In this document: positions 43,201-50,899 of the stretch, piece after piece
Position numbering within the stretch: the stretch's first letter is position 1
Layout of the letters: every line of letters begins with the position of its first letter
Source: Gemmatimonadaceae bacterium
GTDB lineage: Bacteria > Gemmatimonadota > Gemmatimonadetes > Gemmatimonadales > Gemmatimonadaceae
DNA length: 51,099 bases
Assembly: GCA_947457545.1 (NCBI GenBank)
Contig: CANGXD010000011.1
Location: forward strand, 1 to 51,099
Direction: 5' to 3'
Program-made: the position numbers and the translations under genes
The notes under the pieces: model-generated
What the model saw: the letters and a program-made list of their open reading frames with translations, nothing else
Told to the model about the DNA's origin: nothing
Databases searched by the model: none

Positions 43201-43537
43201 CATCGATGAACAGTTCCGCGAGCGGGTGCTATCGGTGATCGATGCGCGACTGGCCGATCAGGATTTCGGCGTGGCGGAGCTTGCCGACGCGGTGGCGCAG
43301 GATCGTTCGCACTTGTTCCGCCGCGTGAAGCAGGCGTTCGGCACGTCGCCGTCCAACCTGCTGCGCGAACGGCGACTGGAGCTGGGCGCGCGCTTGTTGC
43401 TGTCGGAACGCGGCACGGTGGCGGATGTGGCGTACGCGATCGGCTTCAACAGCGTGTCGTACTTCTGTCAGTGTTTCCAGCGGCAGTATGACGTAACGCC
43501 AGCGACCTATCGCGTGTCGGCAGGGCGTCCGAGGTAG
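40223..43537 (+). CDS. HTCS-type hybrid sensor: propeller, kinase, receiver, AraC HTH
   Basis: A 1104-residue one-protein signalling system. After a signal peptide (MTRSRLGVLAALLVATGALG) comes a periplasmic propeller of about 360 residues with short Reg_prop-like repeats (GYLWAITSSAIVRFDG, GNVWVSSEAGDVVRV). A Y_Y_Y domain follows (VQFRYRLDEYDRDWVRAG), then one membrane helix near residue 500, HisKA with His572 (NVSHELRTPLTL), HATPase_c (GTGIGLALVKELVEL), a receiver with Asp882 and an AraC-type HTH (about 1000-1100). In Bacteroidetes such proteins sense polysaccharide fragments and control utilisation genes. The periplasmic part here looks shorter than usual. No carbohydrate gene lies next to it, so the ligand is unknown. 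Confidence 0.93.
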   Translation: MTRSRLGVLAALLVATGALGNAQQPAAAAPTSPWSHDVWTAADGLPGGRIVSMAQSAQGYLWAITSSAIVRFDGARFTVFRADNSSGFPASPLTALVATRNGNVWVSSEAGDVVRVRDGRLTPFDFTRGLTAPFRYAITDDGSGQVWLSNGVGLYRVDGDRAVRENSPMSWKRLGPLLGRRDSTLYAVVGPTDARGAGALQRRSATGAWSPLVLPDVSAPTTITQMYEDARGVLWVLSNNGVWSGRDALRRVAIVPQSLPSAMRFIDGDGASDVYAASVAGTYRMTADSIAPLALGAAMSSADSASPPLWVSASSVWFARDSRVWRDGRAELTLSPPHSAVPAEAYRIVSALPDREGGFWLATEAGGLHRFQSTANAAAPRPLRPVVEQLVASDSRVLPDGDDAVLNVVQRSVQIDYTAPSFTNPSAVQFRYRLDEYDRDWVRAGARRTAFYTKLPPGRYTFSVQTARADGAWTGEVATLAFRVSPHWWETTLFRVMMLVLAVAGGALVMFRRVRVLRTQTQELESVVADRSGTLRQREQELARQNTLLEAQASQLQALDTAKTRFFANVSHELRTPLTLTIGPLEDLQARGGRDAQEERWIEIALRNSRRLLRLVNQILDVAKLEAGQMELRPRPLDLSLFVRGIIGAFASVAERKQITLTLEAPQVLKGMFDADAIEKVLTNLLSNAVKFTPNGGAVRLKVERSIVDEQAAVTIRVIDTGPGIPAAQLALVFERFYQVDETDARLQAGTGIGLALVKELVELHGGRITADSDPRGTMFTLEIPYGVVEDAPAREPRADQVTGPNRIPLRPTLEQPIGFDSDEGVDDSEDVPTMLVVDDSDDLRAYIRDHFHKQYRVFEATDGAEGIAVAQRELPDIVVSDVMMPGTDGFSLVRALRDSPETDFLAIVLLTAQAEDEKRLTGLKIGADDYLVKPFDMRELDVRVANLIAARRRWQERVPRRDGEQTAMTVESTIVPLRHDTPEAAPIPPLSAIDEQFRERVLSVIDARLADQDFGVAELADAVAQDRSHLFRRVKQAFGTSPSNLLRERRLELGARLLLSERGTVADVAYAIGFNSVSYFCQCFQRQYDVTPATYRVSAGRPR

Positions 43538-43559
43538 GCTGGTCTCGCTGAACTGCTCT

Positions 43560-43580
43560 CACGGAGGCGCGGAGGAAAGG
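43560..43580 (+). repeat. CACGGAGG-type dispersed motif
   Basis: The stretch GAACTGCTCTCACGGAGG at 43550-43567 matches GAACTGCCCGCACGGAGG at 35254-35271 in 16 of 18 positions and is continued by CGCGGAGGAAAGG. Both copies sit between convergent genes. Confidence 0.55.
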
Positions 43581-43594
43581 TGGCCGCAGAGCCG

Positions 43595-45349
43595 TTACCG
43601 CAGTGCGAGGCAGCGTTGCAGCATGGCTTGGAGTTCTCCACTGGTGAACGGCTTGGAGAGAATGCCGGTAATCATGGAGTTCTGCGCCGTTTGATCGTCT
43701 TCGAGCTCGAGGTTGCCGGTCATGAGGACGATGGGGAGCTGCGGTGCGCGCAGGTGGACAGCCGAGGCCAGCTCCCAGCCCGACATGGAGGGCATGGACA
43801 GGTCGGTGAACAGGGCGGCGGGCGGCGGGGAGAGCGCGTCGAACTGGCGGAGTAGCTCGGTGGGCGACGAGAAACGCGTGACCTGATAGCCCAGGCGTTC
43901 CAGCAGGCGCGCTGTGGTGAGCAGCACGGCGGGCTCGTCGTCGACCACGATGACGTGTGTTGCGGGAGCCGCGAGCGTGGCGGTGGCAATCGCTGGTGCC
44001 GGGCTCATGCCAGTAGCTGGGCCCGATACCGTCGGCAGTAGAGCCGTGAGCCGTGTCCCTTCTCCCGGCCTGCTCTCGGCGCGCACGACGCCACCGATCG
44101 CGGTGATCGTCGCGTGGACAGTGGCGAGGCCGAGGCCGGTGCCTTGTCCGGGGCGCTTGGTTGTGAAGAACGGTTCGAAGATATGTGCGAGTGTCTCGCG
44201 GCTCATACCGACACCGGTATCGGTGACGGTCAGTACGGCCACGCGATCAGCGCCGGACAGCGCGGCATCGTCGCCAACGTCGCGCCGCGCTTGCTCCGAG
44301 ACAGTCACCGTGATCAGCCCGCCGTCCGGCATGGCCTGCGACGCGTTGGTCACCACGTTGAGCAGTACCTGCTGCAGTTCACCAGGTTCGGCGAGGATAT
44401 GTACCGCGTCCTGCACGGTGGTGCGCAACTCGACGGATGGTGGCAACACGGCTCGGATAAGGCGCTCGCTTTCGAGCGCGAGCGCGCCCAGATCCACGAT
44501 CTCCCGATTTCCCTGTGCCGGTCGCGCAAAGCTGAGGATACGACGCACGAGCGTGCGCGCCCGACTGGTACTCAGCAGAATGTTGTCGAGGCGGGCACGG
44601 GCAGCGTGATCGTCGGGCAACATGCGGCGCGCATCTTCCGCGTCGCTGAGGATGGGCTGCAGGAGATTGTTGAAGTCGTGGGCAATCCCCCCGGTGAGTG
44701 TCCCCAAGGCGGCCAACCGTTCGCGACGATCGGCCTCCAGCTCGGCGGCCTGACGGGCATTGGCTTCGCGTCCGAGTCCATCGAAGAGGTAACCGGCCGC
44801 GATCGCCACGAGCGCGCCCAGCAGGACGACCGTGGATGAACTCACCCACCACATGAGGAACGCGTTGGGGGTCGACGCCGTCCACGGCATGAGGTTGGAC
44901 GGGATACTCACGCCGAGTGCCACCAGCAGTACGGAGAGTACACCCACCGACCAGATTCCTGCGCGTACGCCGAGCAGGACGCTCGCAAAAATCGGGAAGC
45001 TCAGCAGCCACGGAAATCCGGCGGCCGTGAAGCCGAAGTTGAACAGAAAGAATGTGCCGAGCAGCAACGGACACACGACGAGGCTGCTGGCGCGGAGCGT
45101 GTACGGAAGCCGGTTGCCGAGAGTGAGCAGGATGATCGCGCCATACACGACGCTGTCCACGACGATGACGCTGGCAACGCCGTTGATGATGGCGGCGCTG
45201 ACGCCTACCGCGTACGCAAATGCGCCCAGCACACATACGCCGAGTAGCATGGCCGCGAGGATTCGTCGTCTCCACGCTTCGATCGGTGTTCCCACCGGCG
45301 GAGCGATCCAATCGAGTGTCCGGCGGAGTCGCTCGGTAGCGGCGTACAC
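43595..45349 (-). CDS. Membrane hybrid histidine kinase with C-terminal receiver
   Basis: A 584-residue protein. Six or so hydrophobic segments span residues about 25-190, then a coiled linker, HisKA with His224 in GGIAHDFNNLLQP, a HATPase_c domain (VLLNVVTNASQAMP, then GTGLGLATVHATI) and a receiver with Asp516 in LFTDLSMP. The HDFNNLL phospho-box is the subclass used in hybrid kinases of proteobacteria. The start is GTG at 45349, just after the aldo/keto reductase stop; no strong ribosome binding site is evident. The final output protein is not in the neighbourhood. Confidence 0.9.
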   Translation of the reverse strand: MYAATERLRRTLDWIAPPVGTPIEAWRRRILAAMLLGVCVLGAFAYAVGVSAAIINGVASVIVVDSVVYGAIILLTLGNRLPYTLRASSLVVCPLLLGTFFLFNFGFTAAGFPWLLSFPIFASVLLGVRAGIWSVGVLSVLLVALGVSIPSNLMPWTASTPNAFLMWWVSSSTVVLLGALVAIAAGYLFDGLGREANARQAAELEADRRERLAALGTLTGGIAHDFNNLLQPILSDAEDARRMLPDDHAARARLDNILLSTSRARTLVRRILSFARPAQGNREIVDLGALALESERLIRAVLPPSVELRTTVQDAVHILAEPGELQQVLLNVVTNASQAMPDGGLITVTVSEQARRDVGDDAALSGADRVAVLTVTDTGVGMSRETLAHIFEPFFTTKRPGQGTGLGLATVHATITAIGGVVRAESRPGEGTRLTALLPTVSGPATGMSPAPAIATATLAAPATHVIVVDDEPAVLLTTARLLERLGYQVTRFSSPTELLRQFDALSPPPAALFTDLSMPSMSGWELASAVHLRAPQLPIVLMTGNLELEDDQTAQNSMITGILSKPFTSGELQAMLQRCLALR

Positions 45350-45350
45350 G

Positions 45351-46424
45351 TTAGCGGGCGGTGTTGAGATTGTAGCGCATGATGCCGGCGTGTGGCCCCG
45401 AGAGGTCGCGTTCGAGCGTGTATACGTCGCCACGTGGTCCCGGTGCGGCGTCGAGATGCGCACCAAGCGCCGCGCGATCATGCGGCGTGAGCGTCAGCGA
45501 CAGTGCCGCGCACGTCGCGGGCAGATGGCCGGTATGGCGCGCGCCAACGATGACGCCCGCGACACCGGGCACATCGAGCGTGGCACGAATGGCGACGGCA
45601 CCGATGGTGGTGGCGTGCGCGTTCGCGATGGTGTGCATGGTGTGCAGCAGCGCCTGAAACGCGTCCCACCCGCCGAACTCGTCGATGATGAGCTTGTACT
45701 TGACCAGCGAGCGGTTCTCGAGTGGTGACAGGGGTTCGGCAGCGCCCAGCCAGCGCTCGTGAAAAAATCCGCCGGCGAGCGCGCCATAGCAGAGGAACCC
45801 GATGTCATGTGCGGCGCAGAGCGACGCCATGGCGCCCAGCGGTCGGCGGTCGAGCAACGAGAGTTGCACCTGATGCGACGCAATCGGGATGCCCGCCTCG
45901 AGCATGGCGCGCACACGAGGCACATCGAAGTTGGTGAGGCCGACCTGTCGGATTTTGCCGGCGGCGCGCAGGTCATTGAGGTAGCCGGCCGTTTCGAGCC
46001 ATCCCGACACGGCGTAGTCCCACCAGTGCAACTGCACCAGATCGAGCGTGTCCACGCCCAGTCGTTGCAGCGATCGATCGACGAGGGCGTGTATCTGCGC
46101 GCGCGTCAACGTGGGGAGCGCGTCGCGATCGGGGACGCACTTGGTGTGCACCCGGATGGTGGGGGCATCAGGGCTGCGCGTGGTGCGCCACGCGCGGAGA
46201 AAGTCGCCGATGAGTTCTTCGACACCGGTATAAATGTCGGCGCAGTCGAAGGTGGTGATCCCCGCGTCGGCAAAGGCCATCATGTCGCCGACGGCGGCGT
46301 CGCGCGCCACCTGCCCGTGTCCGCCGGCGAGCTGCCACCCGCCTTTGATGAGGCGGGAGATCTCGTAGCCGGGCGCCAGTGTGTATGTCGGGACGGTCAC
46401 CGGGGAGGAGGGCCGCTCACCCAT
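45351..46424 (-). CDS. Aldo/keto reductase
   Basis: About 357 residues from ATG 46424. The TIM barrel carries the catalytic set: Asp and Tyr in FDCADIYTGVEE, Lys in VHTKCVPDR and His in LVQLHWWDY; the C-terminal NADP site is in IGAVAIRATLDVPGVAGVIVGA. The conserved YEISRLIKGGWQLAGGHG start matches the fold. Its ATG overlaps the upstream small gene by 8 bp. Substrate unknown. Confidence 0.9.
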   Translation of the reverse strand: MGERPSSPVTVPTYTLAPGYEISRLIKGGWQLAGGHGQVARDAAVGDMMAFADAGITTFDCADIYTGVEELIGDFLRAWRTTRSPDAPTIRVHTKCVPDRDALPTLTRAQIHALVDRSLQRLGVDTLDLVQLHWWDYAVSGWLETAGYLNDLRAAGKIRQVGLTNFDVPRVRAMLEAGIPIASHQVQLSLLDRRPLGAMASLCAAHDIGFLCYGALAGGFFHERWLGAAEPLSPLENRSLVKYKLIIDEFGGWDAFQALLHTMHTIANAHATTIGAVAIRATLDVPGVAGVIVGARHTGHLPATCAALSLTLTPHDRAALGAHLDAAPGPRGDVYTLERDLSGPHAGIMRYNLNTAR

Positions 46425-46779
46425 GGTGATCCGGATCGGCCGGGAGCGGAACGAGCGTGACGTCGCCATGCCGGAACGTCGTCGTGCCGATGCGCGTGAT
46501 GCGGAAGCGGCCTCCGCAGTACGGGTCGGGGCAGGCGACCTCGGCGTCGGTGGTCATCCAGTCGTTCGGATGGGTGGGTCGCTGTTTGGCGGGGAGCAGC
46601 GGGAGCAGCGCTGCCAGCGGATAGAGCGGAAACGTCTGCCCCGGGGGGAACTCGAGGTTCTCGCCGCGCAGCGTAAAGGAGTCCCCCTCGCGGTGGTTGC
46701 ACACCATGGGGCGGTCGGTAGCGACCACCTCGACGCGGAGGTCGAAGAGCGTGAAGGCGTCATTCCGTAGACTGGACAT
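46417..46779 (-). CDS. Small cysteine-containing protein (TIGR04076-like)
   Basis: A 120-residue protein with conserved-looking VEVVATDRPMVCNHREGDSF and FPLYPLAALLPLLPAKQRP segments; the later CPDPYCGGRF stretch contains a CxxxxC pair. It resembles the TIGR04076 family of short proteins often found beside aldo/keto reductases; the match is from memory and not certain. It overlaps the reductase start by 8 bp and is probably in one operon. Confidence 0.65.
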   Translation of the reverse strand: MSSLRNDAFTLFDLRVEVVATDRPMVCNHREGDSFTLRGENLEFPPGQTFPLYPLAALLPLLPAKQRPTHPNDWMTTDAEVACPDPYCGGRFRITRIGTTTFRHGDVTLVPLPADPDHHG

Positions 46780-46823
46780 GCGGAAAGGTTACCACCCCAC
46801 GCGAAGAGGCGATACAGTACATC

Positions 46824-47084
46824 ATGACCCGTCTTGTGACCGTGTGCTTCGTGGCGATTGCCGGCGTGACCGGCTGGTGGCTTTTTCGCGGCGTGCCCGA
46901 ACCGGTCACACGGGCCATGGATGACGCGCTGTACGAGCCGTGCCCGTCCCGGTATGCCACGGCCCGCACGGGCCAGGACTCGGCGCTGGTGGACGGCTAC
47001 ATTCTCAAGCCGCGCAGCCGGTTTTCGAGGGCCATTACCTGCGGCAGTGAACGGGCCCGGCACCAGCCGCCGGCCGCCCGGTAG
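46824..47084 (+). CDS. Small exported or membrane-anchored protein
   Basis: An 86-residue protein with a hydrophobic N-terminal helix (TRLVTVCFVAIAGVTGWWLF) and a polar tail of about 60 residues with two cysteines. No family recognised. It stands alone between divergent and same-strand genes with normal composition, so its coding status rests on the signal-like start. Confidence 0.5.
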   Translation: MTRLVTVCFVAIAGVTGWWLFRGVPEPVTRAMDDALYEPCPSRYATARTGQDSALVDGYILKPRSRFSRAITCGSERARHQPPAAR

Positions 47085-47234
47085 CGCCCGGAGGCGCTAC
47101 TCGTCCCCGAATTCGTGCGCCAGAGCTAGCGTTCGGGGGTACTGCTGCGTTGAATCACCGGACGTGCTGTTTTCCGTACGGCCGGTGTCCACTTCCATAA
47201 AGGGGCGCCATGCCCCGGACCCTGACGCTTCCGT

Positions 47235-47984
47235 ATGCCTCATTCGACTTCCCAATTCCGCTCCCGTGTCGCCATCAGCGGCGCGCGATTCGCGGCGTCG
47301 CTGTTCACGGTTTCTCTGCTGGCCGGCTGTGCCAGCGCCACTGGCCGTGTTTCTGCCGACCCGCGCTTTCAGACCGGTGACGCCGGTGCGATCGCCCGCG
47401 CGCGCGCCGACAGTGTGCGCTACCCGTATGTGAAGGCGGACATCGACTTCATGACGGGGATGATCCATCACCACGCGCAGGCCATCTATATCTCGCGCTG
47501 GGCGGTCTCGCATGGGGCCGACGCCGCGGTGCAGCGGCTCACGGCGCGCATCATCAACGCGCAGACCGACGAAATCGCCATCATGCAGTCGTGGCTCAAG
47601 GATCGGCTGCAGCCGGTGCCCGTCGTGGATACGGCGGGGACGGTGACCATGCCGGCTGCTGCCGGTGGGCACGATATGCACGCCATGATGGGGCACGACA
47701 TGTCGGCGATGGGCGGCATGATGATGCCCGGGATGCTCAGCGATGCCCAGCTCAAGGAGCTCGATGCGGCGCGCGGCGCCGATTTCGACCGGCTGTTTCT
47801 GACGTTCATGATCCTGCACCATCGCGGTGCGGTGACCATGGTGAAGGATCTGTTTACCCACGACGGGGCCGGTCAGGACGAGACCGTCTTCAAGTTTGCC
47901 AACGATGTCGAAGTGGACCAGAGCACCGAGATCAAGCGCATGTTCACCATGATGCTCGAGCGCGGCTGGATTCCCCCGCAGTGA
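47235..47984 (+). CDS. DUF305 domain protein, exported
   Basis: A 249-residue protein. A signal peptide with a Cys-containing LLAGC (possible lipoprotein) is followed by the DUF305 domain with DFMTGMIHHHAQAI and a second FMILHHRGAVTMVKDL pair, the His-rich helices characteristic of the family. A Met/His-rich loop (GHDMHAMMGHDMSAMGG) between them suggests copper binding (known for some DUF305 relatives, inference here). The TGA overlaps a possible start of the LVIVD gene (TGATG). Confidence 0.88.
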   Translation: MPHSTSQFRSRVAISGARFAASLFTVSLLAGCASATGRVSADPRFQTGDAGAIARARADSVRYPYVKADIDFMTGMIHHHAQAIYISRWAVSHGADAAVQRLTARIINAQTDEIAIMQSWLKDRLQPVPVVDTAGTVTMPAAAGGHDMHAMMGHDMSAMGGMMMPGMLSDAQLKELDAARGADFDRLFLTFMILHHRGAVTMVKDLFTHDGAGQDETVFKFANDVEVDQSTEIKRMFTMMLERGWIPPQ

Positions 47985-48016
47985 TGTTTTCCCTCTCCAC
48001 CATCCTCCCGGACCAC

Positions 48017-50005
48017 ATGCACTACCCATCTTCACGCGTTGCGACGGCCGCTCTGGCCGGCGTGATGGCGACGCTCGCCGCCTGCAGCCCGGCCAAGAAG
48101 CCGGAGACGGCTCCGAACCCGGCCGTCGATCCGCGAAACAACCTCAAGGCGGGTCTCTTCGACGCCGGCGAGTTCACGTCGAACATCAAGGTGGTCGGCA
48201 AGGCGGTTTCGCCGAACGGCTTCCTCGGCATCACCAACTCCGACCTCGCCTTCACGGGCAACTACGTCATTCAGGGCAACTACAACGGCCCGGTGGTGTG
48301 GGACATCAGCAACCCGTCGAGCCCCAAGCTCGTCGTGGCCTACGAGTGCCCGGCGTCGCAGAACGACGTGTCGGTGTACAAGAACCTGATGTTCATGTCG
48401 GCCGAAGCGCAGAACGGCCGCATCGACTGCAAACCCGGTGGCGTACGCGAAGCGGTGAGCAAGGAGCGCATGCGCGGCGTGCGCGTGTTCGACATCAGCA
48501 ACATCAAGGAGCCCAAGCTCGTCGCGAACGTGCAGACGTGCCGCGGTTCGCACACGCATACGGTGCTCGAAGACCCGAAGGACCGGACCAACGTGTACAT
48601 CTACGTGTCCGGTTCATCAGGTATCCGCCCGGGTACGGAGCTCGCCGGTTGCGAAGGTGATCTCGCCGCCGCCGATCCGAACTCGTCGCGCCTGCGCATC
48701 GAAATCATCAAGGTGCCGCTGGCCGATCCGAGCAAGGCGGCGGTCGTAGGCCGTGCCAACATCTTCACCGGCCTCGAAGCCCCGCCGAGCCATGGCTTGT
48801 CCGATGCCGACAAGGCCGCGGCGTCGGCGCAGCTCGCGGCGCAGCGTGCCGCGGGTGCGTTCATCGCCAAGAACCCGCAGTCGGGTGCCGACGCGGTCGC
48901 GCCGCCGCAGCTCGTGCGTCGTATGCTCGACGACGCGGCCAAGGCGCGTGGCGCCACGGCGGTGACGACGGCCGACAGTGCGACGGTGCGCAGCGGTCTG
49001 CAGGCCGCGTGGAACCAGATGTACGCCAACGCCGCCGGCGCGCCGGCTGGTGGTGGTCGTCGCGGACCGGAAGGCTCGCAGTGCCATGACATCACGGTGT
49101 ACCCGTCGCTTGGCCTGGCCGGCGGCGCCTGCGAAGGCCATGGTCTGCTGCTCGACATCAGCAACCCAGTGAACCCGGTGCGTCTCGATGCCGCGGCCGA
49201 CTCGAACTTCGCCTACTGGCACTCGGCCACGTTCAACAACGATGGCACGTCGATGCTGTTCAGCGATGAGTGGGGCGGTGGCAGCTCGCCCAAGTGCCGC
49301 GCCGGCGACAAGGCCGAGTGGGGCGCGAACGCGATCTTCGATATCGTGAACGAGGGCGGCAAGAAGAAGCTCAAGTTCCGCAGCTACTACAAGATTCCCA
49401 CGTACCAGACGTCGAACGAAAACTGCGTGGCGCACAACGGCTCGCTGATCCCGATTCCGGGACGTGACGTCATGGTGCAGTCGTGGTACCAGGGTGGTAT
49501 CTCGGTGTTCGATTGGACGGACACGCAGAACCCGAAGGAAATTGCCAGCTTCGACCGCGGCCCGGTGGACGGCTCGCGCATGGCGATGGGTGGTTCGTGG
49601 TCGGTGTACTGGTACAACGGCAACATCGTGAGCTCCGAAATCGCGCGCGGCATGGACGTGGCGCAGCTGACGCCGAGCCAGTACATCTCGCAGAACGAGA
49701 TCGACGCGGCGAACACGGTGAAGTGGGACCAGCTCAACGCGCAGGGCCAGCCGAAGATCGTGTGGCCGCCCAGCTTCCCGTTGGCCAAGGCGTTCACCGA
49801 CCAGCTGGAGCGGAAGGGATGCGCGGCGTCGTCGGTGACGGCGCTCCGGACGCAGATTGCGGCGGCCGAGAAGGCGAGTGGCATGGCGCGTAACACGGCG
49901 CTCGACGCCGCGGTGACGGCGGCCGAAGGCGCTCGCGGCTGCGACAGCAAGAAGACGGACCTGCTCAAGAAGGCGCTGCAGGACCTCCGCGCCCCCGCGA
50001 TGTAA
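48017..50005 (+). CDS. LVIVD-repeat propeller lipoprotein
   Basis: A 662-residue lipoprotein from ATG 48017, with MHYPSSRVATAALAGVMATLAAC ending at Cys. It carries LVIVD repeats (VVWDISNPSSPKLVVAYE, VRVFDISNIKEPKLV, LLLDISNPVNPVRL, ISVFDWTDTQNPKEI), a beta-propeller family of surface proteins, with an Ala-rich insert and a helical C-terminus. It may start at ATG 47984, overlapping the DUF305 stop as TGATG, which would couple the two. Exported copper- or polymer-related functions have been suggested for such pairs, without proof here. Confidence 0.88.
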   Translation: MHYPSSRVATAALAGVMATLAACSPAKKPETAPNPAVDPRNNLKAGLFDAGEFTSNIKVVGKAVSPNGFLGITNSDLAFTGNYVIQGNYNGPVVWDISNPSSPKLVVAYECPASQNDVSVYKNLMFMSAEAQNGRIDCKPGGVREAVSKERMRGVRVFDISNIKEPKLVANVQTCRGSHTHTVLEDPKDRTNVYIYVSGSSGIRPGTELAGCEGDLAAADPNSSRLRIEIIKVPLADPSKAAVVGRANIFTGLEAPPSHGLSDADKAAASAQLAAQRAAGAFIAKNPQSGADAVAPPQLVRRMLDDAAKARGATAVTTADSATVRSGLQAAWNQMYANAAGAPAGGGRRGPEGSQCHDITVYPSLGLAGGACEGHGLLLDISNPVNPVRLDAAADSNFAYWHSATFNNDGTSMLFSDEWGGGSSPKCRAGDKAEWGANAIFDIVNEGGKKKLKFRSYYKIPTYQTSNENCVAHNGSLIPIPGRDVMVQSWYQGGISVFDWTDTQNPKEIASFDRGPVDGSRMAMGGSWSVYWYNGNIVSSEIARGMDVAQLTPSQYISQNEIDAANTVKWDQLNAQGQPKIVWPPSFPLAKAFTDQLERKGCAASSVTALRTQIAAAEKASGMARNTALDAAVTAAEGARGCDSKKTDLLKKALQDLRAPAM

Positions 50006-50018
50006 GTCACGGTCGTTC

Positions 50019-50066
50019 AAAAAACAGAGCCGGCGTGCCTCTCGGGGTGCGCCGGCTTTGTTTTTT
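50019..50066. terminator. Strong terminator hairpin after the LVIVD gene
   Basis: A 17-bp stem (50019-50035 against 50050-50066) with one G-T pair and a 14-nt loop; it ends in six T's on the plus strand and begins with six A's, so it may act in both directions. Confidence 0.9.
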
Positions 50067-50143
50067 GGTGACCCGACTGAGCATTACTGCCACACATTCA
50101 TGCGAAATCATTGCTTTCATTAGTAGCGGGAAGGATTTGCCAG

Positions 50144-50734
50144 TTATGTCTCTTTAGTGCCCTTTGTCTGTCGTGATGAGGACTTCTTGTTGAACTGTCC
50201 AATACGTCGCGCCAGCTCGGCTCGTGAGGAAACGCCGAGCTTCATGAACACCCGTTCGGTGTGCCGACGGACGGTGTGCACCGAAATGCCAAGGCTCTGG
50301 GCAATGAGCGGCGAGGCCTTTCCCGTGGCGACGAGCCCGGCGATCTGGCGTTCACGCCCGGTAAGTCGGCGGTCGTCGTACCACTGTTCTGCATGCGGGA
50401 CGGCATTGGCATTGGCGTCGGTATCGTCGACGGTCGAGGGCTCGGCGAGGACCACGATGAATTGGAGATCGCCTGTACTGCTCCGAAGCGGGAGGGCGGT
50501 CATATCGACCGGCATGCCATCCGTGAGGTGGAGCGCGAACTCACTCGGGGTCCCAAGCATGGGGGCGGTCCGGGAATGATCTCGGGCCAGCTTGGACAGG
50601 GCATCGACGATGTGGCTGTCGTCGTCGTGGAGGACGCGTCGCGCTTCGGGGGAGCGGGTGAGTACCTGCCCGTCGCGATTGAAATGGAGAAAAGGGACGC
50701 GACAGGTGAGGAGCGAATCGATGAGGGTGCGCAT
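50144..50734 (-). CDS. LuxR-type HTH regulator
   Basis: A 196-residue protein. A PAS-like N-terminal part (about 10-110, FLHFNRDGQVLTRSPEARRVL) leads to a GerE/LuxR HTH (about 128-185, LTGRERQIAGLVATGKASPLIAQ, then VHTVRRHTERVFMKLGVSSRAELARRI). No receiver Asp is visible, so it may sense a ligand or be a non-phosphorylated regulator. It is divergent from the BTAD-type gene, and an 8-bp inverted repeat lies between them. Confidence 0.9.
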   Translation of the reverse strand: MRTLIDSLLTCRVPFLHFNRDGQVLTRSPEARRVLHDDDSHIVDALSKLARDHSRTAPMLGTPSEFALHLTDGMPVDMTALPLRSSTGDLQFIVVLAEPSTVDDTDANANAVPHAEQWYDDRRLTGRERQIAGLVATGKASPLIAQSLGISVHTVRRHTERVFMKLGVSSRAELARRIGQFNKKSSSRQTKGTKET

Positions 50735-50819
50735 GGCAGGAGCTGGAGGAGGCAGGCGGGTGAGCGCCGAGCGTCATTGACAGCCCCATCATCGGTTTTG
50801 CCGATCAATTTCCAGTCGT

Positions 50820-50848
50820 TGGTCAATCAACTCGGGCGGAATTGACCA
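50820..50848. promoter_or_regulatory. Possible operator between divergent regulators
   Basis: TGGTCAAT (50820-50827) and ATTGACCA (50841-50848) form an exact inverted repeat with a 13-bp spacer in the 165-bp divergent gap. Confidence 0.4.
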
Positions 50849-50899
50849 GACTCCTGCATATTTCAGTGGTGATCTAAAGGATCAGTACGCCTTACAACG

